Shown in pieces: positions 13,749 to 23,361 of a DNA stretch of 64,000 nucleotides (positions are counted from its first letter, which is position 1; each line of letters opens with the position of its first letter). A program made the position numbers and the translations under genes. The stretch spans positions 1-64,000 of the forward strand of contig NZ_MWVI01000100.1 in NCBI RefSeq assembly GCF_002087295.1, written 5' to 3'. This stretch comes from Vreelandella lionensis. Its GTDB lineage: Bacteria > Pseudomonadota > Gammaproteobacteria > Pseudomonadales > Halomonadaceae. The notes below the pieces were generated by a model, which did no database searches, was not told the DNA's origin, and saw only the letters and a list, made by a program, of their open reading frames with translations.

Positions 13749-14522
13749 TTAGCTGCGAATGCCCTTACCGCGCTCTAGCATGGTCAGCGCGACCATAAAC
13801 AGGACAACAATAAAGGCGAAAATAGCCGCTAATGCCCAGACTACCGGAATATCAGAGACGCCCAAAAAGCCGTAGCGGAAGACGTTCACCATATACAGAA
13901 TCGGGTTGAGCATCGAGACGCCCTGCCAGAAATCCGGCAGCATCGAAATCGAGTAGAACACACCGCCCAAGTAGGTCAGCGGCGTCAGAATAAACGTCGG
14001 CACGATGGAGATATCGTCAAACTTGTTCGCCAACAGGGCGTTGATAAAGCCGCCAATGGAGAATAGCGGCGAGGTGAGCACCACCACCAACACCGTGAGC
14101 AGCGGATGCTCAACCGTTAAGCGAGTGAAAAACAGCGACACCAGCGTCACAATCAGCCCGACGCCCAAACCCCGCGCCATGCCGCCCAGAATAAACCCGG
14201 AAAGGATCACGCCATTGGGCATGGGTGACACCATCATCTCTTCGATGGAGCGCTGAAACTTGTTGGAGAAGAAGCTGGACGCCACGTTGGAGTAGCTGTT
14301 GGTGATCACCGACATCATGATCAGCCCTGGCACGATAAAGTCCATGTAGCTGAAGCCGTCCATATCACCAATGCGCGTCCCAATCAGGTTGCCAAAAATG
14401 ATGAAGTACATGGCCATGGTGATGGACGGCGGTAGCAGGGTTTGCGGCCAGATTCGGGTGAAGCGCTTGATCTCTTTAAGTACTAGCGTCCATAAAGCCA
14501 CGAGGGTTTGCATTGCATTCAT
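13749..14522 (-). CDS. yadH: ABC-2 type transporter permease YadH
   Basis: This 257-residue inner-membrane permease has six hydrophobic segments and is close in length and sequence to E. coli YadH. The landmark SNKFQRSIEEMMVSPMP lies between segments 2 and 3. It pairs with the ATPase YadG: its ATG overlaps the restored yadG stop as ATGA, so the two are translationally coupled. The exported substrate is unknown. Confidence 0.92.
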   Translation of the reverse strand: MNAMQTLVALWTLVLKEIKRFTRIWPQTLLPPSITMAMYFIIFGNLIGTRIGDMDGFSYMDFIVPGLIMMSVITNSYSNVASSFFSNKFQRSIEEMMVSPMPNGVILSGFILGGMARGLGVGLIVTLVSLFFTRLTVEHPLLTVLVVVLTSPLFSIGGFINALLANKFDDISIVPTFILTPLTYLGGVFYSISMLPDFWQGVSMLNPILYMVNVFRYGFLGVSDIPVVWALAAIFAFIVVLFMVALTMLERGKGIRS

Positions 14523-15480
14523 GCGCGGGCCTCCTGCTTTTCACGCTGGTCGATGGCCTGCTGACTGCTCTCTACCATGGAAACAGAACATCTCCTCTAA
14601 GCGGTTGGCACGGTTACGCATGGATACCACCTGAATGCCCTGCGCGCTTAACGCACTGAACACATCGTTCAACTGCTGGCCACGATGAATCACCAGCGCC
14701 AGCTGGGAGGACTCGATTTGCTGCAGCTCAAAGCCTTCAATGGTGGGCACTTGCTCCACCGGCTCGGCGAGATCCAGCAGGAAGGTTTCGGTGTCCAGCT
14801 CCGCCAGCAGCTCTCGCACGCTGGTGTTCCGAACGATTTCACCATGATTAATAATGGCGATATTACGGCACAGGCTCTCGGCTTCTTCGAGGTAGTGCGT
14901 GGTCAGAATGATCGTGGTGCCTTCATCGCGGTTAATGCGGCGCATGTACTCCCACATGCTGCGGCGCAGTTCGATATCGACCCCGGCAGTGGGCTCGTCG
15001 AGAATCAGCAACTTGGGTCGGTGCATCAAGGCACGCGCAATCATTAGGCGGCGCTTCATACCTCCTGAGAGCATTCGCGCACTGCCGTTGCGCTTTTCCC
15101 ACAGCCCTAAATCGGTCAGCAGTTGCTGGCGCGAGGCAATGCTTCGCTGCGCTTCATGCCGTAGTAACCCGCCTGGGCCAGCACGATATCCAGCACTTTC
15201 TCGAACTGGTTGAAGTTAAACTCCTGCGGCACCACGCCCAGCTGGTACTTGGCTTTAGCGAAGTCTTTATCAATGTCGATTCCAAAAATCGACACTTTAC
15301 CCGCCGTTTTCTGTACCAGCGAGCAAACGACGCCAAGGGTGGTGGACTTTCCTGCGCCGTTGGGGCCCAACAGCGCAAAAAAATCGCCCTGCTGGACGTC
15401 TAAATAATACCTTTTAACGCTTGGAAGCCGTTGCCATACACCTTGGTAAGGCCACGGATCGACAATGCCGGTTCGGCCAT
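14519..15480 (-). CDS. yadG: ABC transporter ATPase YadG (three frameshifts)
   Basis: The ATPase partner of YadH. From the ATG at 15480 (MAEPALSIRGLTKVYGNGF) the frame breaks near 15400 (one base missing before LDVQQGDFFALL), near 15133 (one missing before QLLTDLGLWEKRNG) and near 14592 (one extra, restoring FVSMVESSQQAID). The mended protein is about 320 residues. It has Walker A GPNGAGKST, the signature LSGGMKRR, Walker B LLILDEPT, the D-loop AGVD and a switch His in LTTHYLEEAE. Three separate one-base errors in an otherwise perfect ATPase point to sequence error rather than decay. Confidence 0.87.
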
Positions 15481-15666
15481 GAATATGTCCTGTCAGCAAG
15501 TGGGAGCACAAAAGAGCTAGAAGGGAGGATATCGGGGCATGCATATATTTTTTCAAGTTAGCGGCTTATAACGCTTGAACACCTACCGCCATGCCCCTGA
15601 TTTCCCTCTATTTCGCACTACATTAAGTGACACTTTGCCACGCTATTACTGAGGTAACTCACTATT

Positions 15667-15682
15667 TAATACTTTAGTATTA
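15667..15682. promoter_or_regulatory. Palindrome in the yadG/mcp intergenic region
   Basis: TAATACT-TT-AGTATTA is a perfect 7-bp inverted repeat about 75 bases before the chemoreceptor start and between divergent genes. It could be an operator; no family is recognised. Confidence 0.25.
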
Positions 15683-15757
15683 GTTGCGCGCCGCTCCTCC
15701 CCCTCCTCCTAGCGGCACCCCAAGAAGCACCCTTTTTAATAAGAGAACTCACCAATA

Positions 15758-17436
15758 ATGAGCACTACTACTATTACTCCGTCTTTAGGCATGAATGCCT
15801 ATACCTCAACGCCATCTTCATCAGGAAATGCTCATAAAGGGCTTGCCGCTTTGCCACTGCGCCGACAGCGGCTGCTAGGCATCGCCATCTTGTGGCTGAT
15901 CCTTGCCGTTATGATCGCGATCAACGCGTTTCAAAGCCGTGCGCTGCTCTACACCGAACGCGAACAGCGCATGGTGACCGCTGTCGATATCGCCATCTCA
16001 ACCCTGGAGCACTTTCACCAGCTAGCCGAACAAGGCCAGCTCTCCAACCAGGAAGCACAGCGACAAGCCTTTAACACGCTGCGCGACGTGCGTTTTGGCG
16101 AAGAGGACAATTACCTATTCGCTTTTAATGACAGTCTACACATACTTGCCCACCCTAAACGGGAAGTGGGTGAGGATGTTTCCCAGGTAAAAGACCCGGA
16201 AGGCACGCTGATATTCCAAACCATGCTGGAGAATACCCAGGCAACGGGCAGCGGCTTTACCGAGTATTTCTCTAACTTCGCTCGGGGCGGTGATGCCCAA
16301 CCGCAGGTTCGCGCCTACTCTGCCGCCTTTACCCCGTGGGATGCCTACGTTGCCAGCAGCGTTTTTGTGGGCGATGTGAGCAGCACCATCCTGAAACAGC
16401 TAATCGAGAGCGTCCTGGTCGGCATTTTGGCGGGAGCGCTGGTTACGCTAGCCTTCTGGGGCATGGTCTCGTTGATTCTGCGTCGTTTAGGCGGCGAACC
16501 CGACTATGCCGCTAGCGTGGTATCGCGCATTGCTCAAGGCGATTTAACAGCCCCCGTGATACTGCAGCAAAACGACACCAACAGCCTGCTGTATGATATT
16601 CGCCACATGCGCGATAAGCTGCGCGATTCCATGCAAGAAATCCAAACGACTAGCGCTGCGGTTGACCACAACGCAGCGGATATTGCCGAGGGCAACCAGG
16701 AACTCTCTTCGCGCACCGAACAGCAGGCTGCCGCACTGCAGCAAACCTCCTCCAGCATGGAAGAAGTAACCGCGACAGTGCGCCAAACCGCCGATAGGTA
16801 GAGCAAGCGAAAGAGCTGGTACGCAGCGCAGGGGAAACGTCTCAAGCGGGCCAGAAAGCCATTGGCGATGCGGTAGCCTCTATGCAAGAGATCACTGCGG
16901 AAGCAGACAAAATCACCGATATCGTCACGCTGATCGATAGCATCGCCTTCCAGACCAATATCCTGGCCCTTAATGCATCGGTTGAAGCGGCTCGCGCTGG
17001 GGAACATGGCCGCGGTTTTGCAGTGGTGGCCGGGGAGGTTCGCCAGTTAGCCAACCGCTCGGCCAGTGCCGCTCATGAGATCAAAGGGCTGATCAACGCG
17101 TCGAACACCCAAGTGAGCAACGGCGCCACGTTAGTAGATACCGCCAAGCAGCGTATGCAGGATATTGATCAGCGCATCCAACGGGTGAACGACCTGTTTG
17201 CAGACATCACCGCCGCCACCCACGAGCAAACCCGTGGCATTGAGCAAATTAATGTGGCCATCGCCCAGTTGGATCAGGCGACCCAAGACAACGCCTCGAT
17301 GGTGCAGCAAACAGCCACAGCCGCCCAAAACCTTAAGCAAGTAACAAGCTATCACTCTACAAACTACTTACCATCGGAATGGCGTCCCATAAGGGGTTCG
17401 AACCCTTGTGCTCACGGTCACTTAACAGCGTGGTAG
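15758..17436 (+). pseudogene. Methyl-accepting chemotaxis protein, frameshifted and truncated
   Basis: A transmembrane chemoreceptor. Residues 38-57 and about 217-240 are membrane segments. Between them lies a single-Cache-type periplasmic sensor (EEDNYLFAFNDSLHILAHPK). HAMP and the signalling helices follow (RTEQQAAALQQTSSSMEEV, then [20 protein letters not shown]). A one-base deletion at about 16796 causes a stop at 16799; the other frame continues directly with [20 protein letters not shown]. The C-terminus is also lost: after NLKQ (near 17340) the sequence becomes unrelated, and a 29-bp tRNA-Glu fragment lies at 17380-17408. The frameshift may be a sequence error, but the lost end looks like real rearrangement. 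Confidence 0.8.
17380..17408. repeat. tRNA-Glu 3'-end fragment (old attachment scar)
   Basis: These 29 bases are identical to the 3' end of tRNA-Glu at 17725-17753 (CCA, acceptor strand and T-arm), but no anticodon or D-arm follows. Such displaced tRNA ends mark former integration of a genetic element. It sits where the chemoreceptor gene loses its homology. Confidence 0.7.
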
Positions 17437-17613
17437 GCCACTTCACGTTGGTGGATTAACCCTACAGCGCTCAGGCCTTACGCCTGGGCGCTATCATTAG
17501 CGCCGCCCAAACGGCACGCACGCAAAAACGCCGCTATTGATAAGCGGTGGATAGCAATAACTAAATTAGGGATCAGGCAATAAGGATTTCAGACTTCAGA
17601 AAAGAGGTTTGCA

Positions 17614-17689
17614 TGGAGCGGGAAAAGAGATTCGAACTCTCGACCCTCGCCTTGGCAAGGCGATGCTCTACCACTGAGCTATTCCCCGC
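17614..17689 (-). tRNA. tRNA-Gly(GCC)
   Basis: A 76-nt cloverleaf on the minus strand: acceptor GCGGGAA-like arm, anticodon loop CTTGCCAAG giving GCC, T-loop GTTCGAATC, and an encoded CCA. It lies 35 bases downstream of tRNA-Glu in the same transcript. Confidence 0.95.
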
Positions 17690-17724
17690 AACGCAAACAA
17701 TACAGCGATGTTTTATAAAGTGAG

Positions 17725-17800
17725 TGGCGTCCCATAAGGGGTTCGAACCCTTGTTACCGCCGTGAAAGGGCGGTGTCCTAGACCACTAGACGAATGGGAC
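17725..17800 (-). tRNA. tRNA-Glu(UUC)
   Basis: A 76-nt cloverleaf on the minus strand: acceptor GTCCCAT pairs with ATGGGAC, the anticodon loop CCTTTCACG gives UUC, the T-loop is GTTCGAAC, and CCA is encoded. Its 3' end is duplicated at 17380-17408. Confidence 0.96.
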
Positions 17801-17828
17801 GTTTCATTGCCTCGTCGAGGTGGCGCGT

Positions 17829-17857
17829 ATGTTACCCAGACCTCATCTAGCTGTCAA
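17829..17857 (-). promoter_or_regulatory. Promoter of the tRNA-Glu/tRNA-Gly operon
   Basis: On the minus strand a perfect TTGACA (17852-17857) and TAACAT (17829-17834) are spaced by 17 bases, upstream of tRNA-Glu. Confidence 0.75.
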
Positions 17858-18076
17858 GCACTCTGATATCAAAACGTTGATTGGATGACGATTTGAGGAT
17901 TTATCATCGCGCGCCTTGCGTGCGCAATCATAGTGCCGGGCGCTGCTTTTTTCACCTCTATCTCGCATCATTGCGGTGCATCGGCTTTTTCCAATGTCAG
18001 CTGCGGTTAGGTAATCCCCTCTCTAAAGTAACGACAAACCGCTAAAAATCTTTCATTTTGAATAAAATCGATTTTT

Positions 18077-18093
18077 TGGCACGCCCCTTGCAA
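18077..18093 (+). promoter_or_regulatory. Sigma-54 (RpoN) promoter of the TRAP operon
   Basis: TGGCACG-CCCC-TTGCAA matches the -24/-12 consensus at every conserved base, with GG (18078-18079) and GC (18090-18091) separated by the required ten bases. The start would be near 18103, about 60 bases before the dctP start codon. An enhancer-binding activator must exist but is not encoded in the window. Confidence 0.82.
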
Positions 18094-18163
18094 CTTCGTT
18101 AGTGAACAAACGACGTGTCTTATTTGCTAACCCTCGTTTACTCCTGACTGCTTGAGGTGCCTT

Positions 18164-19267
18164 ATGTCCTTTACCCGTCGCAAATTCCTCACCACCGCTG
18201 CGCTCACCTCCACCGCTGGCTTGGTGCTGGGCGCACCCTCTATTGCGAAAGCCCAGTCTTACAAACGGTTTAACTGGCGCATGACCAACGCCTACAGCCC
18301 CGGCTCACCTTTCTATGTAGAAGGCCCCGGCAGCCCCACCGATGTGATTGCCAAAATTAACGCCATGTCTGGCGGGCGTTTAAACATTCAGCACTTTTCT
18401 GCGGGTGAACTGATTCCTGCATTGGAAGGGTTCGAGGCGGTGCAAAGCGGCACGATTCAAATGAACGCGGCCAACAGCTACTTCTGGTCGGGCACTACGT
18501 TCGCTGCCCAGTACTTCACCACCGTGCCCTTCGGTATGAGTTTTATGGGCCACATGGCCTGGCTGTACCACGGCGGCGGCTTGGAGCTATGGGAAGAGGT
18601 CTACGCGCCCTACGGCATGATCGCTCTGCCGCTCAACAACACCGGCGTGCAGATGACCGGCTGGTTCCGCGAGCCGATTGAAGACATCGGCCAATTGAAC
18701 GGCCTGCGCATGCGCGTACCCGGCCTGGCAGGCAAGGTGTACTCAGCGCTGGGGGTCGATGCCCGTGTACTGCCCGGCGGTGAAATTTTCCCAGCGCTGG
18801 AGCGTGGCGTGATTGACGCCGCTGAATTCGTTGGCCCTTACCAGGACCGCCGCATGGGGCTGCAAAATGCGGCCAAGTTCTACCACACCACCGGCTGGCA
18901 CGAACCTTCCACCACCGGCGAGCTGCTGATTTCCAAGCAGCACTGGGACGAACTGCCTGATGACCTGAAGATGATCGTGAAGAGCGCCTGTATGGCAGCC
19001 TGTCTGGAAAGCGTGACGTGGTCAGAAGCGGTGAACGGCGAAGCAATGACCGACCTTGTTGATAACCACGGCGTGACCGCCAGCATGCTGCCGGAACCCG
19101 TAGTGAGCGCCCTGCGCGAAGCCACCATGGACACACTGGCCACAGAAGCCAACGCCGATCCACTGGTGCGCAAAGTACACGATAGCTACATGGCCTTTAA
19201 GGCCAACCATGACCGCTGGGCAGGCGCCAGCGAACGTGCTTGGTTAAACGACATTATCGGGGTGTGA
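18164..19267 (+). CDS. TRAP transporter substrate-binding protein (TakP-like)
   Basis: This 367-residue periplasmic binding protein captures an organic acid for the TRAP permease. The N-terminus SFTRRKFLTTAAL is a twin-arginine signal, with cleavage near AKA-Q at residue 28. The family Arg that binds the substrate carboxylate is in LNGLRMRVPGLAG, and EFVGPYQDRRMGLQNAAKFY resembles the 2-oxo-acid-binding TakP group. The start at 18164 was chosen because the Tat motif should be at the N-terminus; a GAGGTG site precedes it. It is the first gene of a TRAP operon behind the sigma-54 promoter. The true ligand is not known. Confidence 0.9.
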   Translation: MSFTRRKFLTTAALTSTAGLVLGAPSIAKAQSYKRFNWRMTNAYSPGSPFYVEGPGSPTDVIAKINAMSGGRLNIQHFSAGELIPALEGFEAVQSGTIQMNAANSYFWSGTTFAAQYFTTVPFGMSFMGHMAWLYHGGGLELWEEVYAPYGMIALPLNNTGVQMTGWFREPIEDIGQLNGLRMRVPGLAGKVYSALGVDARVLPGGEIFPALERGVIDAAEFVGPYQDRRMGLQNAAKFYHTTGWHEPSTTGELLISKQHWDELPDDLKMIVKSACMAACLESVTWSEAVNGEAMTDLVDNHGVTASMLPEPVVSALREATMDTLATEANADPLVRKVHDSYMAFKANHDRWAGASERAWLNDIIGV

Positions 19268-19268
19268 T

Positions 19269-19778
19269 ATGCAAGCCGTGGAACGTGTTGTCCACGGGAT
19301 CGAGGCGGTGGTCCGGCTGTTTGGCTGGATCGCCGCTTGGACCTGCGTGGTACTAGTGGCCCTGGTCGCAGGCGATGTGGTGATGCGCTACTTTTTCAGC
19401 ATTGGTGCCGTATGGCTTCAAGAGCTGCAGTGGCACTTAATCTCCCCCATTGCTCTGTTTGGTATGTCGTATCTGCTGTTTATGGGCGAACAGGTGCGGG
19501 TCGATGTGTTTTATGAGCGCTTCCCAGTGGCGCTACAGCGGGTAATTGAAGTGATTGGTGGCCTGCTGCTGCTCGCCATGGGGCTGTATATCGCTTGGCT
19601 CACGCTGCCCTGGGTGGAACAGTCCTACCTACGTAACGAAGCTTCCCCCAACCCTGGCGGCCTTCCGCTTCGCTGGGTGCTCAAAGCCCTGATCCCCTTT
19701 GGCTTTCTCTTATTGGCAATGCAGGGCTTGGCCCACGCGCTGCGCCAAGGGTTTGCCCTTCCAAGCCGAGGTGAATAA
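19269..19778 (+). CDS. dctQ: TRAP transporter small permease (DctQ)
   Basis: This 169-residue inner-membrane protein has four hydrophobic segments and the DctQ signature of a conserved WLQELQWHLISP stretch after the second. It forms the small membrane subunit with DctM. It begins one base after the dctP stop, with tight coupling, and ends four bases before dctM. Confidence 0.92.
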   Translation: MQAVERVVHGIEAVVRLFGWIAAWTCVVLVALVAGDVVMRYFFSIGAVWLQELQWHLISPIALFGMSYLLFMGEQVRVDVFYERFPVALQRVIEVIGGLLLLAMGLYIAWLTLPWVEQSYLRNEASPNPGGLPLRWVLKALIPFGFLLLAMQGLAHALRQGFALPSRGE

Positions 19779-19781
19779 CGC

Positions 19782-21108
19782 ATGTCTCCTAATGAGTGGC
19801 TCGCGATCGGTATGATCGCCGCCTTTTTTGTGCTGCTGATCATTGGTATACCGGTGGCCATCAGTATTGCCGTCACCGCCTTTGTGTTTGGCTATTTGGG
19901 CTTTGGCCCAATGCTGTTCAACCTGTTGCCGTCACGCATTTATGGGGTAGTGACGAACTACACCTTTATGGCGATACCGCTATTCGTATTTATGGGGGTC
20001 ATGCTAGAGAAGTCGAAACTGGCCGAAGAGTTAATCGATGTGATTGGCCACCTGTTCGGCGGGATTTCCGGCGGTATGGGCGTGGCGATTATTTTCGTTG
20101 GGTGTACTGTTAGGAGCGGCCACCGGTGTCGTGGGTGCCACCATCGTCACACTTGGCCTGCTCACCCTGCCTACCTTGCTGCGCCGCGGCTATCCCAAAA
20201 CCTTGGCCACCGGCATGATCTGCGCATCAGGTACGCTGGGGCAAATTATCCCTCCTAGTTTGGTACTGATTCTCTTAGCAGAAATCCTCGGCGAATCTGT
20301 TGGTACTATGTTTGCCGCCGCGATGGTGCCTGGCTTGGCGCTGGCAGGCATCTGCATCGTGGCAATTTTAGTGGTAGCCCAACTCTACCCTGGCATGATG
20401 CCGCCCATTCCCGCTGAAGAGCGGGCCCAGCTCAGCAAGAAACGGCTGCTGTATAAATCGGTCCCCGTGGTCGGCCCCCCGGTAGGGCTAGTATTCGCGG
20501 TCTTGGGTTCCATCATTGGCGGGATTGCCGCCCCAACCGAAGCCGCCGCAATGGGCGCGCTGGGGGCGCTTGTGTTTGTTGCCTGCTCGGGACGCTTAAC
20601 CGTATCGCTGTTGAGCGAAGTGGCCAAAGCCACCTTGGTGATCTCCGCCATGGTGTTCTTTATTTTGATCAGCGCTCAGGTGTTCGGCCTCGCGTTCCGG
20701 GGCTTGGGCGGCGAGCACTTGGTCGCACGGATGTTTGAGTGGGTGCCCGGTGGAGAAGTCAGCGCCCTGCTGTTCATGCTGCTGCTGATGTTTGTACTTG
20801 GCTTTTTCCTGGACTGGATTGAGATTAGCTATATCGCCCTGCCGCTCTTTTTACCCTTCTTCGGGCAGATGGGCGTGGATATGGTGTGGCTGGGCATTTT
20901 GGTGGGGCTGGTGCTACAAACGTCGTTTCTTACTCCACCGTTTGGCTGGTCGCTGTTTTTCTTGAAAGGCGTGGCGCCTAAAGAAGTCTCCACCCTAGAT
21001 ATCTACAAAGGGGCGCTGCCGTTTATCGGGCTACAGTTTTTAGCCGTGGCGCTGGTGTTTATCTTTCCAAGCATTGCCACGTGGCTGCCTAACGCCATTG
21101 GCTGGTAA
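19782..21108 (+). CDS. dctM: TRAP transporter large permease (DctM), one frameshift
   Basis: The large TRAP permease subunit imports the substrate with sodium ions. From the ATG at 19782 the frame is correct through GGMGVAIIFVG, then breaks at a GGG run (20099-20102). Removing one G gives VLLGAATGVVGATIV and continues to 21108, about 441 residues with a dozen membrane segments, normal for the family. Conserved family features such as SGTLGQIIPPSLVLILLAE remain intact, which supports a sequencing error. Confidence 0.9.
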
Positions 21109-21135
21109 CCACAACCAATAACAAAGGACTTTTCA

Positions 21136-22760
21136 ATGCTCCATACCCAACGTAGTTACGGCGGCAGCTGTGTCGCGCCGCACCACCTTGCCGCGAGCCC
21201 CGGTCGGATGTATTAAAGCAAGGCGGCAATGCCGTCGAAGCCATGGTCGCCGCGGCGGCGGCCATCGCCGTGGTCAACCCGCATATGAATGCCTTGGGGG
21301 GCGATGGCTTTTGGCTGATTCACGAGCCAGGCAAAGCACCAGTGGCCATCGACGCCTGCGGCCCTGCCGCCCAACTCGCCAACCGTGATTTTTACGCAGG
21401 CGAGTCGCAGATCCCTGAACGTGGGCCAAAAGCCGCGCTTACCATGGCGGGCACTACTAGCGGCTGGCAGGAAGCGCTCAACGTAGCGGCAGGCTGGGGT
21501 AAAGCACTGCCGCTGCCCACGCTGCTGGCCGATGCCATTCGCCATTGCGATGAGGGCATTGCTGTTTCTCAAAGCCAGGAAACGCTCACCGCCAAACACC
21601 TGGAACGCCTGAGCCAAAGCCCCGGCTTTAGCGATGCGCTGCTGCTTAACGGCCAAGTTCCCCGTGAAGGCGAGCGCCTGCGCCAGCCGCGCTTGGCCAA
21701 TACGTTAAAGCGCTTGGCCAGTGCCGGGCTGGATGATTTCTACCGTGGCGAGCTTGCCGCCAGCATGGCGAAGGATTTAGAGGCTCTAGGCAGCCCGCTG
21801 CGCCTAGACGATTTTCACGCTTACCGCGCTCAGCAAGTCACACCGCTGCACGTACAACTCAATGACGCTACGCTGTATAACCTGCCCGCACCGACGCAAG
21901 GCATGGCGTCGCTGATGATTTTGGGCATTTACGAGCGCATTAAAGCCGCCGAGCCCAACGGCTTTGACCACCTGCACGGGTTAATTGAAGCCACCAAACG
22001 CGCCTTTATGCTGCGCGACCGCTACGTCACCGACCCACACCGAGTGCCCACGCCGCTGCAAGAACTGCTCAGCGAAGAGCGCATTGGTGCAGAAGCCGCC
22101 GAAATTAACCCTGCCCAGGCGCTGCCTTGGCCCTATGAACCCGCGCCCGGCGATACTATTTGGATGGGCACTATCGACAGCGAAGGCCGCTCGGTGAGCT
22201 TTATTCAGAGCATCTACTGGGAGTTTGGTAGCGGCGTGGTGCTGCCTGAAAGCGGCGTGCTGTGGCAAAACCGCGGCATTAGCTTTTCTCTCAACCCAGA
22301 CGATTTACGCGGCTTAGCCCCTGGTCGCAAACCCTTCCATACGCTTAACCCGGCGCTGGCGCTGTTTAACGATGGTCGCACCATGGTGTACGGCACCATG
22401 GGCGGCGAAGGCCAGCCACAAACCCAGGCAGCGGTGTTCTCCCGCTACGCGCTACACGGCATGCCGCTGCAGCAGGCAGTCACCGCACCGCGCTGGCTAT
22501 TAGGCCGCACCTGGGGAGAGTCCAGCACCAACCTGAAGTTAGAAGAGCGCTTTGATGACCGCTTAGTGAGCGCACTTGCCACCGCAGGCCACGACGTAGA
22601 AGTACTGCCCGAGGCCTTCAGCGACACCATGGGCCACGCAGGCGGCATTGTGCGCCACCCAGACGGGCTGATTGAGAGCGCTCACGACCCTCGCAGCAAC
22701 GGCGGTGCTGCGAGCGTTATAAAGCCCACTGGCGGATTTTTCCACTTCCGCACATGCTGA
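21136..22760 (+). CDS. Gamma-glutamyltransferase-family hydrolase, one frameshift
   Basis: This protein is an Ntn-hydrolase of the gamma-glutamyltranspeptidase family, in a subgroup that includes oxamate amidohydrolase. The start is at 21136 (MLHTQRSYGGSCVAPHHLAA). A base is missing near 21207, after which DVLKQGGNAVEAMVAAAAAI continues, giving about 541 residues. The region of autocleavage reads PGDTIWMGTIDSEGRSVSF, placing the nucleophile Thr in GDT, and GTMGGEGQPQTQAAVF is the conserved loop. No signal peptide is seen. It follows the TRAP genes by 28 bases, so the imported substrate may be hydrolysed by this enzyme. The substrate is unproven. Confidence 0.83.
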
Positions 22761-22869
22761 ACTTGGGCAGGCAGCCTATTGTCATTAGCCATAAGACGGC
22801 CTAACGGTGATAGGCTAGTCTGCCAAGTAAGCCTCTGGTTAACGGTAACCAGAGGGAGAGGAGACCCCC

Positions 22870-23268
22870 ATGGCGAAAATAGAAAAATCCCCCGACGAAT
22901 GGCGCAAGCAGCTCACCCCAGAGCAGTACCGGGTTGCACGGGAGAAAGGCACCGAACGGCCGTTTACCGGTGACTACCAAGTGAGCGATGCCCAAGGTAT
23001 CTATCACTGTGTTTGCTGCCACGCGCCGCTATTTGAAAACGAGCACAAATTCGATGCGGGCTGCGGTTGGCCAAGCTTTGACCGCCCGTTAGGTGCCCGC
23101 AGCGTAGAAGAGAACCGCGACACCACCCACGGCATGATTCGTACCGAAGTGGTGTGTTCCCACTGCGATGCCCACCTAGGCCACGTATTTCCCGATGGAC
23201 CGCCAGACACCACCGGCTTGCGCTACTGCATCAACTCGGTCTCGTTAGAGTTTCACCCTGACGAGTAA
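22870..23268 (+). CDS. msrB: Peptide-methionine (R)-S-oxide reductase
   Basis: MsrB repairs methionine-R-sulfoxide. The 132-residue protein contains the zinc pairs Cys47/Cys50 (HCVCCHAP) and Cys96/Cys99 (VCSHCDAH), the GCGWPSF motif, and the catalytic Cys120 in RYCINSVSL. The gene has a GGAGAG site and stands alone ahead of a terminator. Confidence 0.96.
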   Translation: MAKIEKSPDEWRKQLTPEQYRVAREKGTERPFTGDYQVSDAQGIYHCVCCHAPLFENEHKFDAGCGWPSFDRPLGARSVEENRDTTHGMIRTEVVCSHCDAHLGHVFPDGPPDTTGLRYCINSVSLEFHPDE

Positions 23269-23291
23269 CCCCTGAAAGGAAGCACGGCAAG

Positions 23292-23328
23292 GCGGGCACC
23301 ATCTGCTAGAATGGTCGCCCGCTTTTTT
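23292..23328 (+). terminator. msrB terminator
   Basis: GCGGGC plus ACCAT pairs with ATGGT plus GCCCGC (one bulge), followed by six T residues at 23323-23328. Confidence 0.8.
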
Positions 23329-23361
23329 ATGCTTGTATTTTTGCGCTTGTAGGAGAAACCC

